NCBI RefSeq assembly: GCF_014467285.1
Contig: NZ_NKHR01000011.1
Location: 66,941-130,940, forward strand
Length of the DNA: 64,000 nucleotides
Direction of reading: 5' to 3'
Origin: Xenorhabdus sp014467285
GTDB lineage: Bacteria > Pseudomonadota > Gammaproteobacteria > Enterobacterales > Enterobacteriaceae
Position 1 is the first letter of the stretch. Each line of letters opens with the position of its first letter. Made by a program: the position numbers and the translations under genes. The notes under the pieces were generated by a model that saw only the letters and a program-made list of their open reading frames with translations, did not search any database and had not been told where the DNA came from. Shown piece by piece: positions 54,515 through 62,462 of the stretch.

Positions 54515-55921
54515 ATGGAAGAAAAAATACAACCGATTCACACTCCTGAAACTGAAGGTTCGCATTTACAGCGAAGTCTCACTAACCGACATATACAGTT
54601 AATCGCAATTGGTGGTGCCATCGGTACTGGCTTGTTTATGGGATCAGGCAAGACCATCTCCCTTGCGGGGCCGTCGATCATTTTTGTTTATATGATCATC
54701 GGGTTTATGCTGTTTTTCGTTATGCGTGCAATGGGAGAGTTATTGCTTTCCAATTTGCACTATAAGTCGTTCAGTGATTTTGCGGCGGATTTATTAGGGC
54801 CGTGGGCCGGTTTTTTTGTAGGCTGGACTTACTGGTTCTGTTGGGTCATTACTGGCATCGCGGATATTGTTGCTATTACTGCTTATGTCGGATATTGGAC
54901 ACCGAATTTTCCCGAATGGGGAACTTCGCTCCTGTGCGTTTTGGTATTGCTGACTCTAAATCTCGCGACAGTAAAATTGTTTGGGGAACTCGAATTTTGG
55001 TTTGCCATGATCAAAATTATCGCGATTGTCACCCTAATTGTCACGGGAGGCATCTTAATTGGCGTACATTTCCAATCTCCGGCAGGGCATGTCGCTGCAC
55101 TTTCTAATGTCTGGAATGATGGCGGTATGTTCCCAATGGGGCTGAGTGGCTTTTTTGCTGGATTCCAGATAGCGATATTTGCTTTTGTCGGCATTGAATT
55201 GGTGGGAACCGCCGCCGCGGAAACTAAAAATCCGATGAAATCTTTGCCAAAAGCGATTAATGCCATTCCAATTCGTATCATTACGTTTTATGTTTTGGCG
55301 CTGATTGTGATTATGTCGGTCACTCCGTGGCGAGCAATCATTGCGGATAAAAGTCCTTTTGTAGAATTATTTGTTCTGATTGGATTACCTGCTGCCGCCA
55401 GTATTGTAAACTTTGTGGTACTGACTTCTGCCGCATCTTCGGCAAATAGTGGTGTTTTTTCTACCAGCCGGATGTTGTTCGGTCTGGCTAAAGAAAGGAA
55501 TGCACCAAAGCAGTTTAGTCAGCTTTCCCGCCGTTCGGTTCCGGCATCGGGGTTAATTTTTACTTGTTTGTGCCTCTCTTTTGGCGTCATATTGATCTAC
55601 TTTATTCCTGATGTGATGCGAGTTTTTACTTTGGTAACAACTGTTTCCGCTATTCTGTTTATGTTTATTTGGAGCATGATTTTGTGTTCCTATCTGGCTT
55701 ATAGGAAACATCGTCCGGCTTTGCATCAGGCTTCGGTGTACAAAATGCCGTTTGGTATTGTGATGTCCTGGGTATGTTTAGCTTTCTTTGCTTTTGTTTT
55801 GGTATTGCTTTCTTTGCAACCGGATACTCGTCAAGCTTTGATCGCAACACCCGTTTGGTTCATTATTTTGGTGATTGGGTTTCAGATTGTGAAAAAACGT
55901 AAGGCCCGCCTTACTTATTGA
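54515..55921 (+). CDS. cycA: D-serine/D-alanine/glycine permease CycA
   Basis: A 468-residue amino acid permease with 12 membrane helices. The N-terminal SLTNRHIQLIAIGGAIGTGL and following MGSGKTISLAGPSIIFVYMI blocks are almost identical to E. coli CycA, as is the NFVVLTSAASSANSGVFSTS segment. It imports glycine, D-alanine and D-serine by proton symport. The frame extends upstream to 54437, but the ATG at 54515 (MEEKIQPIHTPE) gives the expected length. The upstream bases include a SAM-free, AT-rich leader with nothing obvious. Confidence 0.92.
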   Translation: MEEKIQPIHTPETEGSHLQRSLTNRHIQLIAIGGAIGTGLFMGSGKTISLAGPSIIFVYMIIGFMLFFVMRAMGELLLSNLHYKSFSDFAADLLGPWAGFFVGWTYWFCWVITGIADIVAITAYVGYWTPNFPEWGTSLLCVLVLLTLNLATVKLFGELEFWFAMIKIIAIVTLIVTGGILIGVHFQSPAGHVAALSNVWNDGGMFPMGLSGFFAGFQIAIFAFVGIELVGTAAAETKNPMKSLPKAINAIPIRIITFYVLALIVIMSVTPWRAIIADKSPFVELFVLIGLPAAASIVNFVVLTSAASSANSGVFSTSRMLFGLAKERNAPKQFSQLSRRSVPASGLIFTCLCLSFGVILIYFIPDVMRVFTLVTTVSAILFMFIWSMILCSYLAYRKHRPALHQASVYKMPFGIVMSWVCLAFFAFVLVLLSLQPDTRQALIATPVWFIILVIGFQIVKKRKARLTY

Positions 55922-55951
55922 ATAATAAAAATCCCATAAATTAAATATCAG

Positions 55952-55978
55952 TGGCCCAAAAATTGGGCCATTTTTTCG
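55952..55978. terminator. Bidirectional terminator between cycA and the DUF4440-type gene
   Basis: TGGCCCAA-AAA-TTGGGCCA forms an 8-bp stem, followed by T6 on the plus strand. It lies between two convergent genes. Confidence 0.88.
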
Positions 55979-56362
55979 TTATGCGGTCATGGGCGTGCCT
56001 TGATGGAATCTAAGTTGCCATGTGTTACCCGAAGATAATTGCCAAATTGATGAACGAAGTGCTTGATTGAATGGATTGCCAGCTTGATCCATTTCATAAG
56101 ATTGATAAGTGAGTAAAGCAATATTTTCATCCAGACGGTTTATAGAGAAGTGATGTGAAAAAATTGGGGAAGTAGTTTTTATTTCTGCTGTTAATTCGTT
56201 GAACACGATTTTTTTAGTATAAATATGGCCTGATTTACTGATTTCCAGAAAATCATCGTGTAATACAGTATTAAGCCAATCGGCATGATTTCTTTTCTCG
56301 CCATGAAGGCTGACTTCAAGTTGTTTGATAAGTTTAAAAATAGCTAAATTTTCCTGAACCAT
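55979..56362 (-). CDS. DUF4440 / NTF2-like domain protein
   Basis: A 127-residue protein with the SnoaL/NTF2-like pattern: an N-terminal helix (IFKLIKQLEVSLHGEKR), LNTVLHDDFLEISKSGHIYT, and a C-terminal SSIWQLSSGNTWQLRFHQGT strand pair. Members of this fold are enzymes or binding proteins with varied ligands; no catalytic pair can be assigned. The frame opens at a GTG (56368), but the ATG at 56362 has GGAG 6 bases upstream. It stands alone, convergent with cycA. Confidence 0.75.
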   Translation of the reverse strand: MVQENLAIFKLIKQLEVSLHGEKRNHADWLNTVLHDDFLEISKSGHIYTKKIVFNELTAEIKTTSPIFSHHFSINRLDENIALLTYQSYEMDQAGNPFNQALRSSIWQLSSGNTWQLRFHQGTPMTA

Positions 56363-56504
56363 AGGCACTCCAAAGAAAATAAACCGATATTAAATAACAT
56401 TATGAACAGGTAAAATTATTATTTTAAATAATTTTTAAAGACTATTTACATTTATTTTTTTATCAGGTAGTTATAAAGGGAGTCAAGTCGAAAAAGAGGT
56501 ATAC

Positions 56505-57008
56505 ATGGAAATTATAATCAGGGCAACTGAGCCTGAAGATGCTGAGCATTATCAACGAATTTATAGTCACCCGGAAGTTTATGCTAATACTTTGCAACGC
56601 CCATGTCCTTCGCGTGAAATGTGGAAGGAGCGTTTGAAGTCAATTAAAAATCAAGGCGATATGGAGTTTGTCGCTGAAGTAAATGGCAAGGTTGTGGGGA
56701 CAATAGGGGTATTTACCCATGCCAATCCAAGGCGAAGACATGCGGTAGGCATCGGTATTGGTGTTGATGCGGCTTATGCAGGGAAAGGTATTGGTTCAAA
56801 ATTGATGGCGTTCGTGATTGATTATGCGTTCAACTGGTTAGGCTGTATCAGAATTGAATTGGAAGTATTTATTGATAATGAAAAAGCAATAGCCTTGTAC
56901 AAAAAATTTGGGTTCGAAGTAGAAGGTATTCGGCGTATGCAGTCATTAAGAAATGGTCAATATTGTGATGTTATGGGAATGGCTTTAATTAACAGCAGAT
57001 TTGAGTGA
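56505..57008 (+). CDS. GNAT acetyltransferase, AaaT/YhhY-like (copy 1)
   Basis: A 167-residue GNAT protein. N-terminal IIIRATEPEDAEHYQRIYSH, the acetyl-CoA loop GIGVDAAYAGKGIGSKLMAF (R/Q-x-x-G-x-G/A-like, about residues 85-105), and the conserved C-terminal YKKFGFEVEGIRR. The NTLQRPCPSREMWKERL segment matches E. coli YhhY (AaaT), which acetylates L-phenylalanine and L-methionine. RBS AGAGG upstream. Near-identical in layout to the next gene, so a tandem duplicate. Confidence 0.85.
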   Translation: MEIIIRATEPEDAEHYQRIYSHPEVYANTLQRPCPSREMWKERLKSIKNQGDMEFVAEVNGKVVGTIGVFTHANPRRRHAVGIGIGVDAAYAGKGIGSKLMAFVIDYAFNWLGCIRIELEVFIDNEKAIALYKKFGFEVEGIRRMQSLRNGQYCDVMGMALINSRFE

Positions 57009-57216
57009 TATTATTATTGAAAATAATAAACCCGATAGAGAAAGCTTTTGTTTTTGATCGTTTTTTATCTATTTGGTGTATGGGGTTTAATTTATTAATA
57101 TAAAAAATCCATTTATAATAAGATAAGAAAATTTAACTCTGAATAAATTAAATAATCGTATTAATATAATATCAGTGAATTCCAAATATTTTTATTAGTT
57201 ATTATAAGAGGTATAT

Positions 57217-57720
57217 ATGGAAATTATAATCAGGGCGACTGAACCTGAAGATGCTGAACATTATCAACGAATTTATAGTCATCCGAATGTTTACCCCAAT
57301 ACTTTGCAACGTCCATGCCCTTCACATGATATGTGGAGAGAACGTTTAAAGTTAAATAAGATGCGAGGAGATATTGATTTTGTCGCAGAAGTAGATGGTA
57401 AAGCTGTGGGATCATTAGGGTTATTTACCTATGCGAACCCAAGGCGCAGGCATGCGGTGGGCATTGGTATTGGGGTTGATGCGGATTACTCAGGCAAAGG
57501 GGTTGGTTCAAAGATGATGGCATTTGCTATTGATTACGCATTTAACTGGTTAGGTTGTATCAGAATTGAGTTGGGAGTTTTTGCTGATAATGAAAAGGCA
57601 ATTGCATTATATAAAAAATTTGGATTTGAAAAGGAAGGTATACGGCGTATGGAATCACTCAGAAATGGTCAATACTGCGATCTCATGGAGATGGCTTTGC
57701 TAAAAAAACGGTGTGTATAA
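57217..57720 (+). CDS. GNAT acetyltransferase, AaaT/YhhY-like (copy 2)
   Basis: A 167-residue protein, same length and about 80% identical by eye to copy 1. It retains GIGVDADYSGKGVGSKMMAF and YKKFGFEKEGIRRMESLRNG. Differences concentrate at the segment SHDMWRERLKLNKMRGDIDF, where substrate contacts are likely, so the two may differ in specificity. AGAGG lies upstream of the ATG. The 208-base AT-rich gap after copy 1 has no gene, and the two 5' regions are also similar, so each copy may have its own promoter. Confidence 0.85.
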   Translation: MEIIIRATEPEDAEHYQRIYSHPNVYPNTLQRPCPSHDMWRERLKLNKMRGDIDFVAEVDGKAVGSLGLFTYANPRRRHAVGIGIGVDADYSGKGVGSKMMAFAIDYAFNWLGCIRIELGVFADNEKAIALYKKFGFEKEGIRRMESLRNGQYCDLMEMALLKKRCV

Positions 57721-57818
57721 TGCTTGTCGCATTTATGATAAAAATTAGATAGGGGAAGCATTGAATTTGATTGCTTCCTTTTATCCCAATCATTTTAATG
57801 GCACTGTTTGGTTGATTT

Positions 57819-58487
57819 TCAGACTGGAAAAACCCGCCTGAACGTTAGGTTATAACGAACATTATCTTGCAGTGGCCAAGGAGTAACTCCATCTTTTAGT
57901 GGCAGTATTCCATGATAACGAAGCCGAGAACTTCCTCCCCATACGATAATATCGCCGTGAGTCAGCAGAACACGTTGGCATGGGTATTCACGTTGCAATC
58001 CACCAAATAGAAAGGTAGCCGGCAATCCTAAAGAAACAGATACAATGGGTTGAGAAAGGTCTATTTCGTTTTTATCTTGGTGTAAATTTAAACGTGAACC
58101 AGGATGGTAGCGATTGATTAGGCAGGCATCTGGGATGAAATCAGTAAATCCTGCTTGACTGGCGGCTTTTTGAGCGAGTTGCTGGAATATTTCTGGCATC
58201 TTTGGCCATTTTTGGCCGGAAAGGGGATCATTTTCTGTATAGCGATATCCTTGTTTATCACTTATCCAACCAAGCTGACCACAGTTGGTCATACTGACTG
58301 ACATCATGTGTCCACTTGGCGTCATGAAATAGCGAAAAGGTGCATTTTCAGCAATATCCATGATGTTCTGCAACAATATTGGTGCCTTGCTATAAGCAAA
58401 ACCTCGTAGAATAATCGCATCTTTTGCCAGCGGTTCTTTCCATTGGCGAATAATGTTGTCATCGTCTGCGAATAAATCTTTTATCAT
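57819..58487 (-). CDS. alkB: Alkylated DNA repair dioxygenase AlkB
   Basis: A 222-residue Fe(II)/2-oxoglutarate dioxygenase (216 in E. coli). Iron ligands H136-x-D138 (LNLHQDKNEI) and H192 (RLRYHGILPL); 2OG-binding R211 and R217 in NVRYNLTFRR; substrate-pocket segment YFMTPSGHMMSVSMTNCG. It removes 1-methyladenine and 3-methylcytosine by oxidative demethylation. The open frame reaches 58535, but the ATG at 58487 (MIKDLFADDDN) gives the family length. Its 5' end and upstream sequence are duplicated at 59931-60202. In E. coli it is cotranscribed with ada; here ada lies 1.8 kb upstream across an inserted module. Confidence 0.95.
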   Translation of the reverse strand: MIKDLFADDDNIIRQWKEPLAKDAIILRGFAYSKAPILLQNIMDIAENAPFRYFMTPSGHMMSVSMTNCGQLGWISDKQGYRYTENDPLSGQKWPKMPEIFQQLAQKAASQAGFTDFIPDACLINRYHPGSRLNLHQDKNEIDLSQPIVSVSLGLPATFLFGGLQREYPCQRVLLTHGDIIVWGGSSRLRYHGILPLKDGVTPWPLQDNVRYNLTFRRVFPV

Positions 58488-58666
58488 TATTGTCACCGTG
58501 CATCGTGAAAAATACCCTTGCCAAAATTGTGTCATGGCATATGAGTATGGGTGCGAAATAATTTATTTCTCGGATATAGAGCTACCAGAGAATCGCATTC
58601 ATTGGCTGTTAGAATTTGGCTCTGATGAATATAACCGAAAGTATTTAACTGTTCGATAGTGTCCTC
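58395..58666. repeat. Copy A of a 272-bp direct repeat (alkB 5' end plus 2OG-oxygenase fragment)
   Basis: Matches 59931-60202 at an offset of 1536 bases, with roughly ten differences. It contains the first about 93 bases of alkB and upstream DNA that encodes, on the minus strand, an N-terminal fragment of a 2OG-Fe(II) oxygenase (IEQLNTFGYIHQSQILTANE and NKLFRTHTHM). This copy is the one still joined to the complete alkB. Confidence 0.9.
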
Positions 58667-58787
58667 AGGCACTGGCAACGGCACGTACAGCTTTGGGGGA
58701 ACCGATGCGTTTGGCAATGTCGGTATAACTGACGGTTGTACCCACCGGAATTTCTCGCAATGCTAACCAGATGCGTTGTTGTAAGTT
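58666..58787 (-). pseudogene. Duplicated fragment of ada
   Basis: 58666-58781 matches 60395-60510 of ada with one mismatch in 116 bases. It encodes WLALREIPVGTTVSYTDIAK and IGSPKAVRAVASA and stops just before the PCHR active-site segment. It is fused to the 2OG-oxygenase fragment through loss of the 192 bases (60203-60394) that separate these parts in the other copy. Non-functional. Confidence 0.88.
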
Positions 58788-58824
58788 TGTTTGATCGCGC
58801 ACAGTTCTACGAAGCACGATTTGA

Positions 58825-59100
58825 TGTGCCGAACTGAAAGGATCATTCACATTTAGCCGTCTGATATCCTCCTTTTTTGGTAATCCCGATGGCATAGAGG
58901 CAAAACCGGAGCAATTTGCCGACGCGGAGGGCATTCTCTCCTATGTGGATATTCGGCTACCAGAGCATCGCACGATACAAGGCCGCGAAACGTTGTCAAA
59001 ATGGATACAAATTTTTCCTGCGGCAAAAGCGTGGTCACGAGCCACTCAGCCAGGCACACCAATGGATGATGTCTTGCATGGGGCATACTTTTCCGTGTGA
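58825..59100 (+). pseudogene. Unidentified coding-like remnant
   Basis: A plus-strand frame is open from 58825 to TGA at 59098-59100 and reads protein-like: NPDGIEAKPEQFADAEGILS, YVDIRLPEHRTIQGRETLSK, and a tail MDDVLHGAYFSV. There is no convincing start codon, and the opposite strand is also partly open. It lies between the ada fragment and the toxin-antitoxin module and may have arrived with that module. Family not recognised. Confidence 0.3.
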
Positions 59101-59115
59101 TTTAGCGAAATCGTA

Positions 59116-59160
59116 TTGTATAGCTATTAGCTATACAACCTGTTATACTATTTGTATATC
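59116..59160 (+). promoter_or_regulatory. Operator-like inverted repeats upstream of the toxin-antitoxin operon
   Basis: TTGTATAGCT-ATT-AGCTATACAA is a perfect 10-bp inverted repeat at 59116-59138. A second smaller one, ATAC-TATTT-GTAT, follows at about 59145-59157. Such repeats just before a DUF1778 antitoxin gene fit autorepression by the antitoxin-toxin complex. Confidence 0.7.
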
Positions 59161-59181
59161 CATTTGCCACATAGGTGATTT

Positions 59182-59454
59182 ATGAGAACACAACCGAAAG
59201 AAACCCCGATTAATATACGGGCAAAAGCATTTCAGCGGGAGCTTATTGACCACGCAGCAAGTCTGAATTCAAAGACGCGGACGGATTTTATCTTGGATGC
59301 AGCGTGTCGCGCAGCCGAAGAGTCCATACTCGAACAGCGTCACTTTTTCGTTGACGACGAAAAATATCAAGCGTTCATGCAGATGTTGGAGAAACCGCTT
59401 TCTGAGAATGCGGGCTTTAAAAAACTGATGGAGTATAAAGCACCTTGGGAATAA
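59182..59454 (+). CDS. DUF1778 (TacA/AtaR-type) ribbon-helix-helix antitoxin
   Basis: A 90-residue protein. The N-terminus TPINIRAKAFQRELIDHAAS and then TRTDFILDAACRAAEESIL is the ribbon-helix-helix DNA-binding fold of TacA-type antitoxins. The C-terminal half (FFVDDEKYQAFMQMLEKPL) is the part that wraps and neutralises the toxin. It overlaps the toxin frame by 10 bases. It represses its own promoter, probably through the inverted repeats just upstream. Confidence 0.92.
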   Translation: MRTQPKETPINIRAKAFQRELIDHAASLNSKTRTDFILDAACRAAEESILEQRHFFVDDEKYQAFMQMLEKPLSENAGFKKLMEYKAPWE

Positions 59455-59945
59455 GCGCACCGGAATTACTAACAGCTGAACATAATCTCAATGATTTTTA
59501 TTGTCAGCATGAAACATTAAATGAGTGGCTTTCGCGCCGGGATTTAAAAAATAATAAGCTCGGAGCGAGCCGTACATTCGTTATTTGTAAGGAGGGTACA
59601 AAAGACGTTATCGGTTATTATTGTTTAAGCGCGGGTTCAATTAATCATATTGAATCAACCCCCGCGCTTAAACGTAATATGCCTAATCCAATCCCTGTCG
59701 TGCTACTCGGTCGTTTAGCGGTCGATGTAACGTATCAGGGAAAAAAGTTAGACGCATTACTTCTTCAGGATGCTTGGAAGCGTGTTGCTAGCACAGCAGA
59801 ACAAGTCGGCATTTCCGCAATCATCGTCCACGTCCTTGATGAGAACGCTCGTGCGTTCTATACCCGTCTTGGTTTTACCCAATCACCGTTGGAGCCTTAT
59901 ACGTTGATGTTGCCATTAGGCGAATCCAAGAGCAAAACCTCGTAG
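59445..59945 (+). CDS. GNAT-type toxin (TacT/AtaT family), TTG start
   Basis: A 166-residue GNAT-fold toxin. N-terminal PELLTAEHNLNDFYCQHETL and LNEWLSRRDLKNNKLGASRT are typical, as are the acetyl-CoA region VVLLGRLAVDVTYQGKKLDA and the catalytic-Tyr region ARAFYTRLGF. Relatives acetylate the amino group of charged tRNAs and block translation. The only start giving the conserved N-terminus is TTG at 59445, within the antitoxin frame. Its last about 5 residues (SKTS) fall inside the duplicated alkB DNA starting at 59931, so the native C-terminus was replaced at the junction. Confidence 0.9.
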   Translation: MGISAPELLTAEHNLNDFYCQHETLNEWLSRRDLKNNKLGASRTFVICKEGTKDVIGYYCLSAGSINHIESTPALKRNMPNPIPVVLLGRLAVDVTYQGKKLDALLLQDAWKRVASTAEQVGISAIIVHVLDENARAFYTRLGFTQSPLEPYTLMLPLGESKSKTS

Positions 59946-60202
59946 AATAATCGCATCTTCTGCCAGCGGTTCTTTGTATTGGCGAATAATGTTGTCATCG
60001 TCTGCGAATAAATCTTTTATCATTATTGTCACCGTGCATCGTGAAAAATACCCTTGCCAAAATTGTGTCGTGTCATATGAATATGGATACGAAATAATTT
60101 ATTTCTCGGATATAGAGCTACCAGAGAATCGCATTTATTGGCTGTTAGAATTTGGCTCTGATGAATATGACCGAAAGTATTTAACTGTTCGATAGTGTCC
60201 TC
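59931..60202. repeat. Copy B of the 272-bp direct repeat
   Basis: The second copy of the 58395-58666 sequence. It begins within the last codons of the toxin gene and carries a 5' piece of alkB (minus strand, truncated) joined to the 2OG-oxygenase fragment that follows ada. The two copies flank the toxin-antitoxin module. Confidence 0.9.
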
Positions 60203-60268
60203 CCAGTTTATATTCATCAGGCGATGGGATAGATCAAGTTGATATACGATATCAATTGTTACCTTCAT
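60029..60268 (-). pseudogene. Truncated 2OG-Fe(II) oxygenase between ada and alkB
   Basis: A 79-residue frame starting at an ATG whose ATGA overlaps the ada stop, with AGAGGA upstream, so translation is coupled to ada. IEQLNTFGHIHQSQILTANK, then YPRNKLFR and MTRHNFGKG, is the N-terminal pattern of a prolyl-hydroxylase-like 2OG-Fe(II) oxygenase that often accompanies ada/alkB. The frame then runs into the alkB leader and stops; the catalytic HxD-H domain is absent. Both copies (here and at 58395-58666) share the same truncation point, so it predates the duplication. Confidence 0.75.
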
Positions 60269-61329
60269 CGTGTTTTTTCCTCTCGATTTAATAACTCACG
60301 TTTACGTTCAATTCCCCAACGATACCCAGATAAAGCACCATCATTTCTGACCACGCGATGGCATGGAATAGCAACTGCCAACATATTGGCTGCACAGGCA
60401 CTGGCAACGGCACGTACAGCTTTGGGGGAACCGATGCGTTTGGCAATGTCGGTATAACTGACGGTTGTACCCACCGGAATTTCTCGCAATGCTAACCAGA
60501 CGCGTTGTTGAAATGCTGTGCCACAAATATCCAATGGTAATTTCAATTCTGTTTCTGGGGTTTCGACGAAGCCGACAACTTGTGCAATGAGTTGCTCAAA
60601 CTGGGGATCTCCACCGATAAATTCCGCCTGAGGGAATTTATCCTGTAGATCCTGAAGGAGTTTGTTTGGATCATCTCCCAGTAAAATGGCACAAATACCT
60701 TTCTGACTTTGCGCTACTAAGATGTGGCCTAATGTACAAATTCCTAACGCAAAGTGAATTTGCATCCCTTTACCGCCGGCACGCCAGACAGTGGGTGTCA
60801 TACCTAATAAATTGGATGAGATTTCATAAAACCGGCTGCTGGAATTAAATCCGGCATCGAAAATAGCTTCAGTGACACTGTTATTTTGTTGTAAATTATC
60901 CCGTAAACGCTGACTACGATGGGCATTTGCGTAGGATTTTGGCGTTAATCCTGTTTTCGCTTTGAATAATCGATGAAAATGAAATGTGCTCATTCCCACA
61001 TGGTTAGCGAGATGTTCCAGTGTGATATGCCCTTCATTTTGTTCAATATAGCGACATGCTTTTGCAATCTTGGCAAGATAATTGGCTTCCAACTCAGGCT
61101 GATTACTACGTTGGCGTTTACTTGGTCGGTAACCTTGCTGTTGGGCTTCATTTTCGTTGTCGAAAAATATCACATTTTCCCGTTTTGGAAGGCGTGCGGT
61201 ACTGGATGGCAAACAATATATTCCCGTAGTACGCACGGCATATACAAAATGGCTGTCAGCATCCTTATTGCGTTCAATGATGGCCTGCCAACGTTTCTCA
61301 TCAGTTTTCCATAAATTTTTTTTACTCAT
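60265..61329 (-). CDS. ada: Ada: methylated-DNA methyltransferase / AraC-type regulator with degenerate zinc site
   Basis: A 354-residue Ada with the full three-part layout: N-terminal Ada domain, AraC-type helix-turn-helix (GMSTFHFHRLFKAKTGLTPK), and a C-terminal O6-methylguanine methyltransferase domain with PCHRVV (about C323) and LSGYRWG. In the N-terminal domain the phosphotriester acceptor is present (GIYC, C39, equivalent to E. coli C38), but the other three zinc ligands are gone: S43, S70 and Q73 stand where C42, C69 and C72 are. Zinc binding, and so methylphosphotriester repair and activation, are doubtful; O6-methylguanine repair should remain. I chose the ATG at 61329 (AGGTGA upstream). 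Confidence 0.93.
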   Translation of the reverse strand: MSKKNLWKTDEKRWQAIIERNKDADSHFVYAVRTTGIYCLPSSTARLPKRENVIFFDNENEAQQQGYRPSKRQRSNQPELEANYLAKIAKACRYIEQNEGHITLEHLANHVGMSTFHFHRLFKAKTGLTPKSYANAHRSQRLRDNLQQNNSVTEAIFDAGFNSSSRFYEISSNLLGMTPTVWRAGGKGMQIHFALGICTLGHILVAQSQKGICAILLGDDPNKLLQDLQDKFPQAEFIGGDPQFEQLIAQVVGFVETPETELKLPLDICGTAFQQRVWLALREIPVGTTVSYTDIAKRIGSPKAVRAVASACAANMLAVAIPCHRVVRNDGALSGYRWGIERKRELLNREEKTR

Positions 61330-61419
61330 ATAGATCACCTGTGAGGATTTATTTATCAATTCTGAAATACTGACATATTGGTAGAAGATTGTTAAAAAGA
61401 CACTCCGTCTTTTGCTTTT

Positions 61420-62334
61420 TTAATTTTTAAAGAAGTTAATGCCAGTTTGTCCTGAAAGCTTATCTCTATTCTGAAAAACGATATCAGCCAAAAAATCGGC
61501 GACTTTCCGTATCCTCGGCGAGTGAGCTAAATCAGACTGAATCACAAGCCAGATAGGTCTATCTATACCCAAGTCACGCGAAACACAGATAAGCCCGGTA
61601 TTACAGGCCGCAATATGGGGTAATACAGCTAATCCAAGCCCTTCACTCGCTGCTGTAATCTGAGTAAAAATTGATGTTGTTGAAATTGAAAGTGGACGAC
61701 CTTTTAGAGCTTGCTTAAGCCAGCTAACAGAAGGAAGTTGTGAGTGTTCACCTGTCCAGCCAATAAAGCTAGCATTGTCATATTCACCGTGAAATAGGCC
61801 AGAAGCGCAGGTTGCCAAATAATCTGTACTTCCATAAAGGCCAAATCCCAACGTTCCCAGTCGACGAACATTAACATGACCTTGTTCCGGTCTGATGATG
61901 CGGAGTGCTAAGTCAGCATCGCGGCGGTGGAGATTAACAGAGTAGATATCGGTTGTGATTTCCAGTGCCAATTTTGGATGATTTTTTTGTAAGGTGGATA
62001 AGCCCGGTAAAATTAAATAATTGGCTAACGTCTCCAGCGTCGCAAGTCGTACTGTTCCCGCAATGGCAGCTCGTATATCGGCTTCAAATAGAAATGAGCT
62101 TGCTGCCATTTCCATAGCCTCAGCCTTTTCTAATAGCTTTGCGCCATCTTCTGTTAACCGATACCCCGCCTGATGTCGCAAAAATAAAGGCATCCCGAAA
62201 GTGGATTCCAGTCGTTCGATTTTTCGCGATACAGTTGCCACACCGATACCAAGGGTATCTGCTGCCTTACTGATAGTGCCCATTCGTGTGACTGTTAAAA
62301 ATACTCGAATATCATCCCAAATAAGTGTTTGCAC
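61420..62334 (-). CDS. LysR-family transcriptional regulator
   Basis: A 304-residue LysR regulator: winged helix-turn-helix with WDDIRVFLTVTRMGTISKAA and GIGVATVSRKIERLESTFGM, then an effector-binding domain with the DADLALRIIRPEQ block. It has no ATG upstream in frame; the open frame begins with TTG, and GTG at 62334 (VQTLIWDD) gives the typical LysR length with GGA 9 bases before it. Divergent from the EamA transporter with a 128-base gap, so it probably regulates that gene. Confidence 0.88.
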   Translation of the reverse strand: MQTLIWDDIRVFLTVTRMGTISKAADTLGIGVATVSRKIERLESTFGMPLFLRHQAGYRLTEDGAKLLEKAEAMEMAASSFLFEADIRAAIAGTVRLATLETLANYLILPGLSTLQKNHPKLALEITTDIYSVNLHRRDADLALRIIRPEQGHVNVRRLGTLGFGLYGSTDYLATCASGLFHGEYDNASFIGWTGEHSQLPSVSWLKQALKGRPLSISTTSIFTQITAASEGLGLAVLPHIAACNTGLICVSRDLGIDRPIWLVIQSDLAHSPRIRKVADFLADIVFQNRDKLSGQTGINFFKN

Positions 62335-62462
62335 GATGTGATTTCCATTAATGAAAAATTGATTACCAATATTGTCTAAATATTTCAAATTTGAAAGATG
62401 CCACAATGATTTTGCCAAAAGTGGCCCAGTTTAATGGGTGAAGAGATCGAAAAATTAAGGTA

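Noticed and set aside
58453..58659. 68-codon plus-strand ORF and its copy at 59974-60195
   Set aside because: Antisense to the 2OG-oxygenase fragment; the minus strand matches a known family while the plus strand does not.
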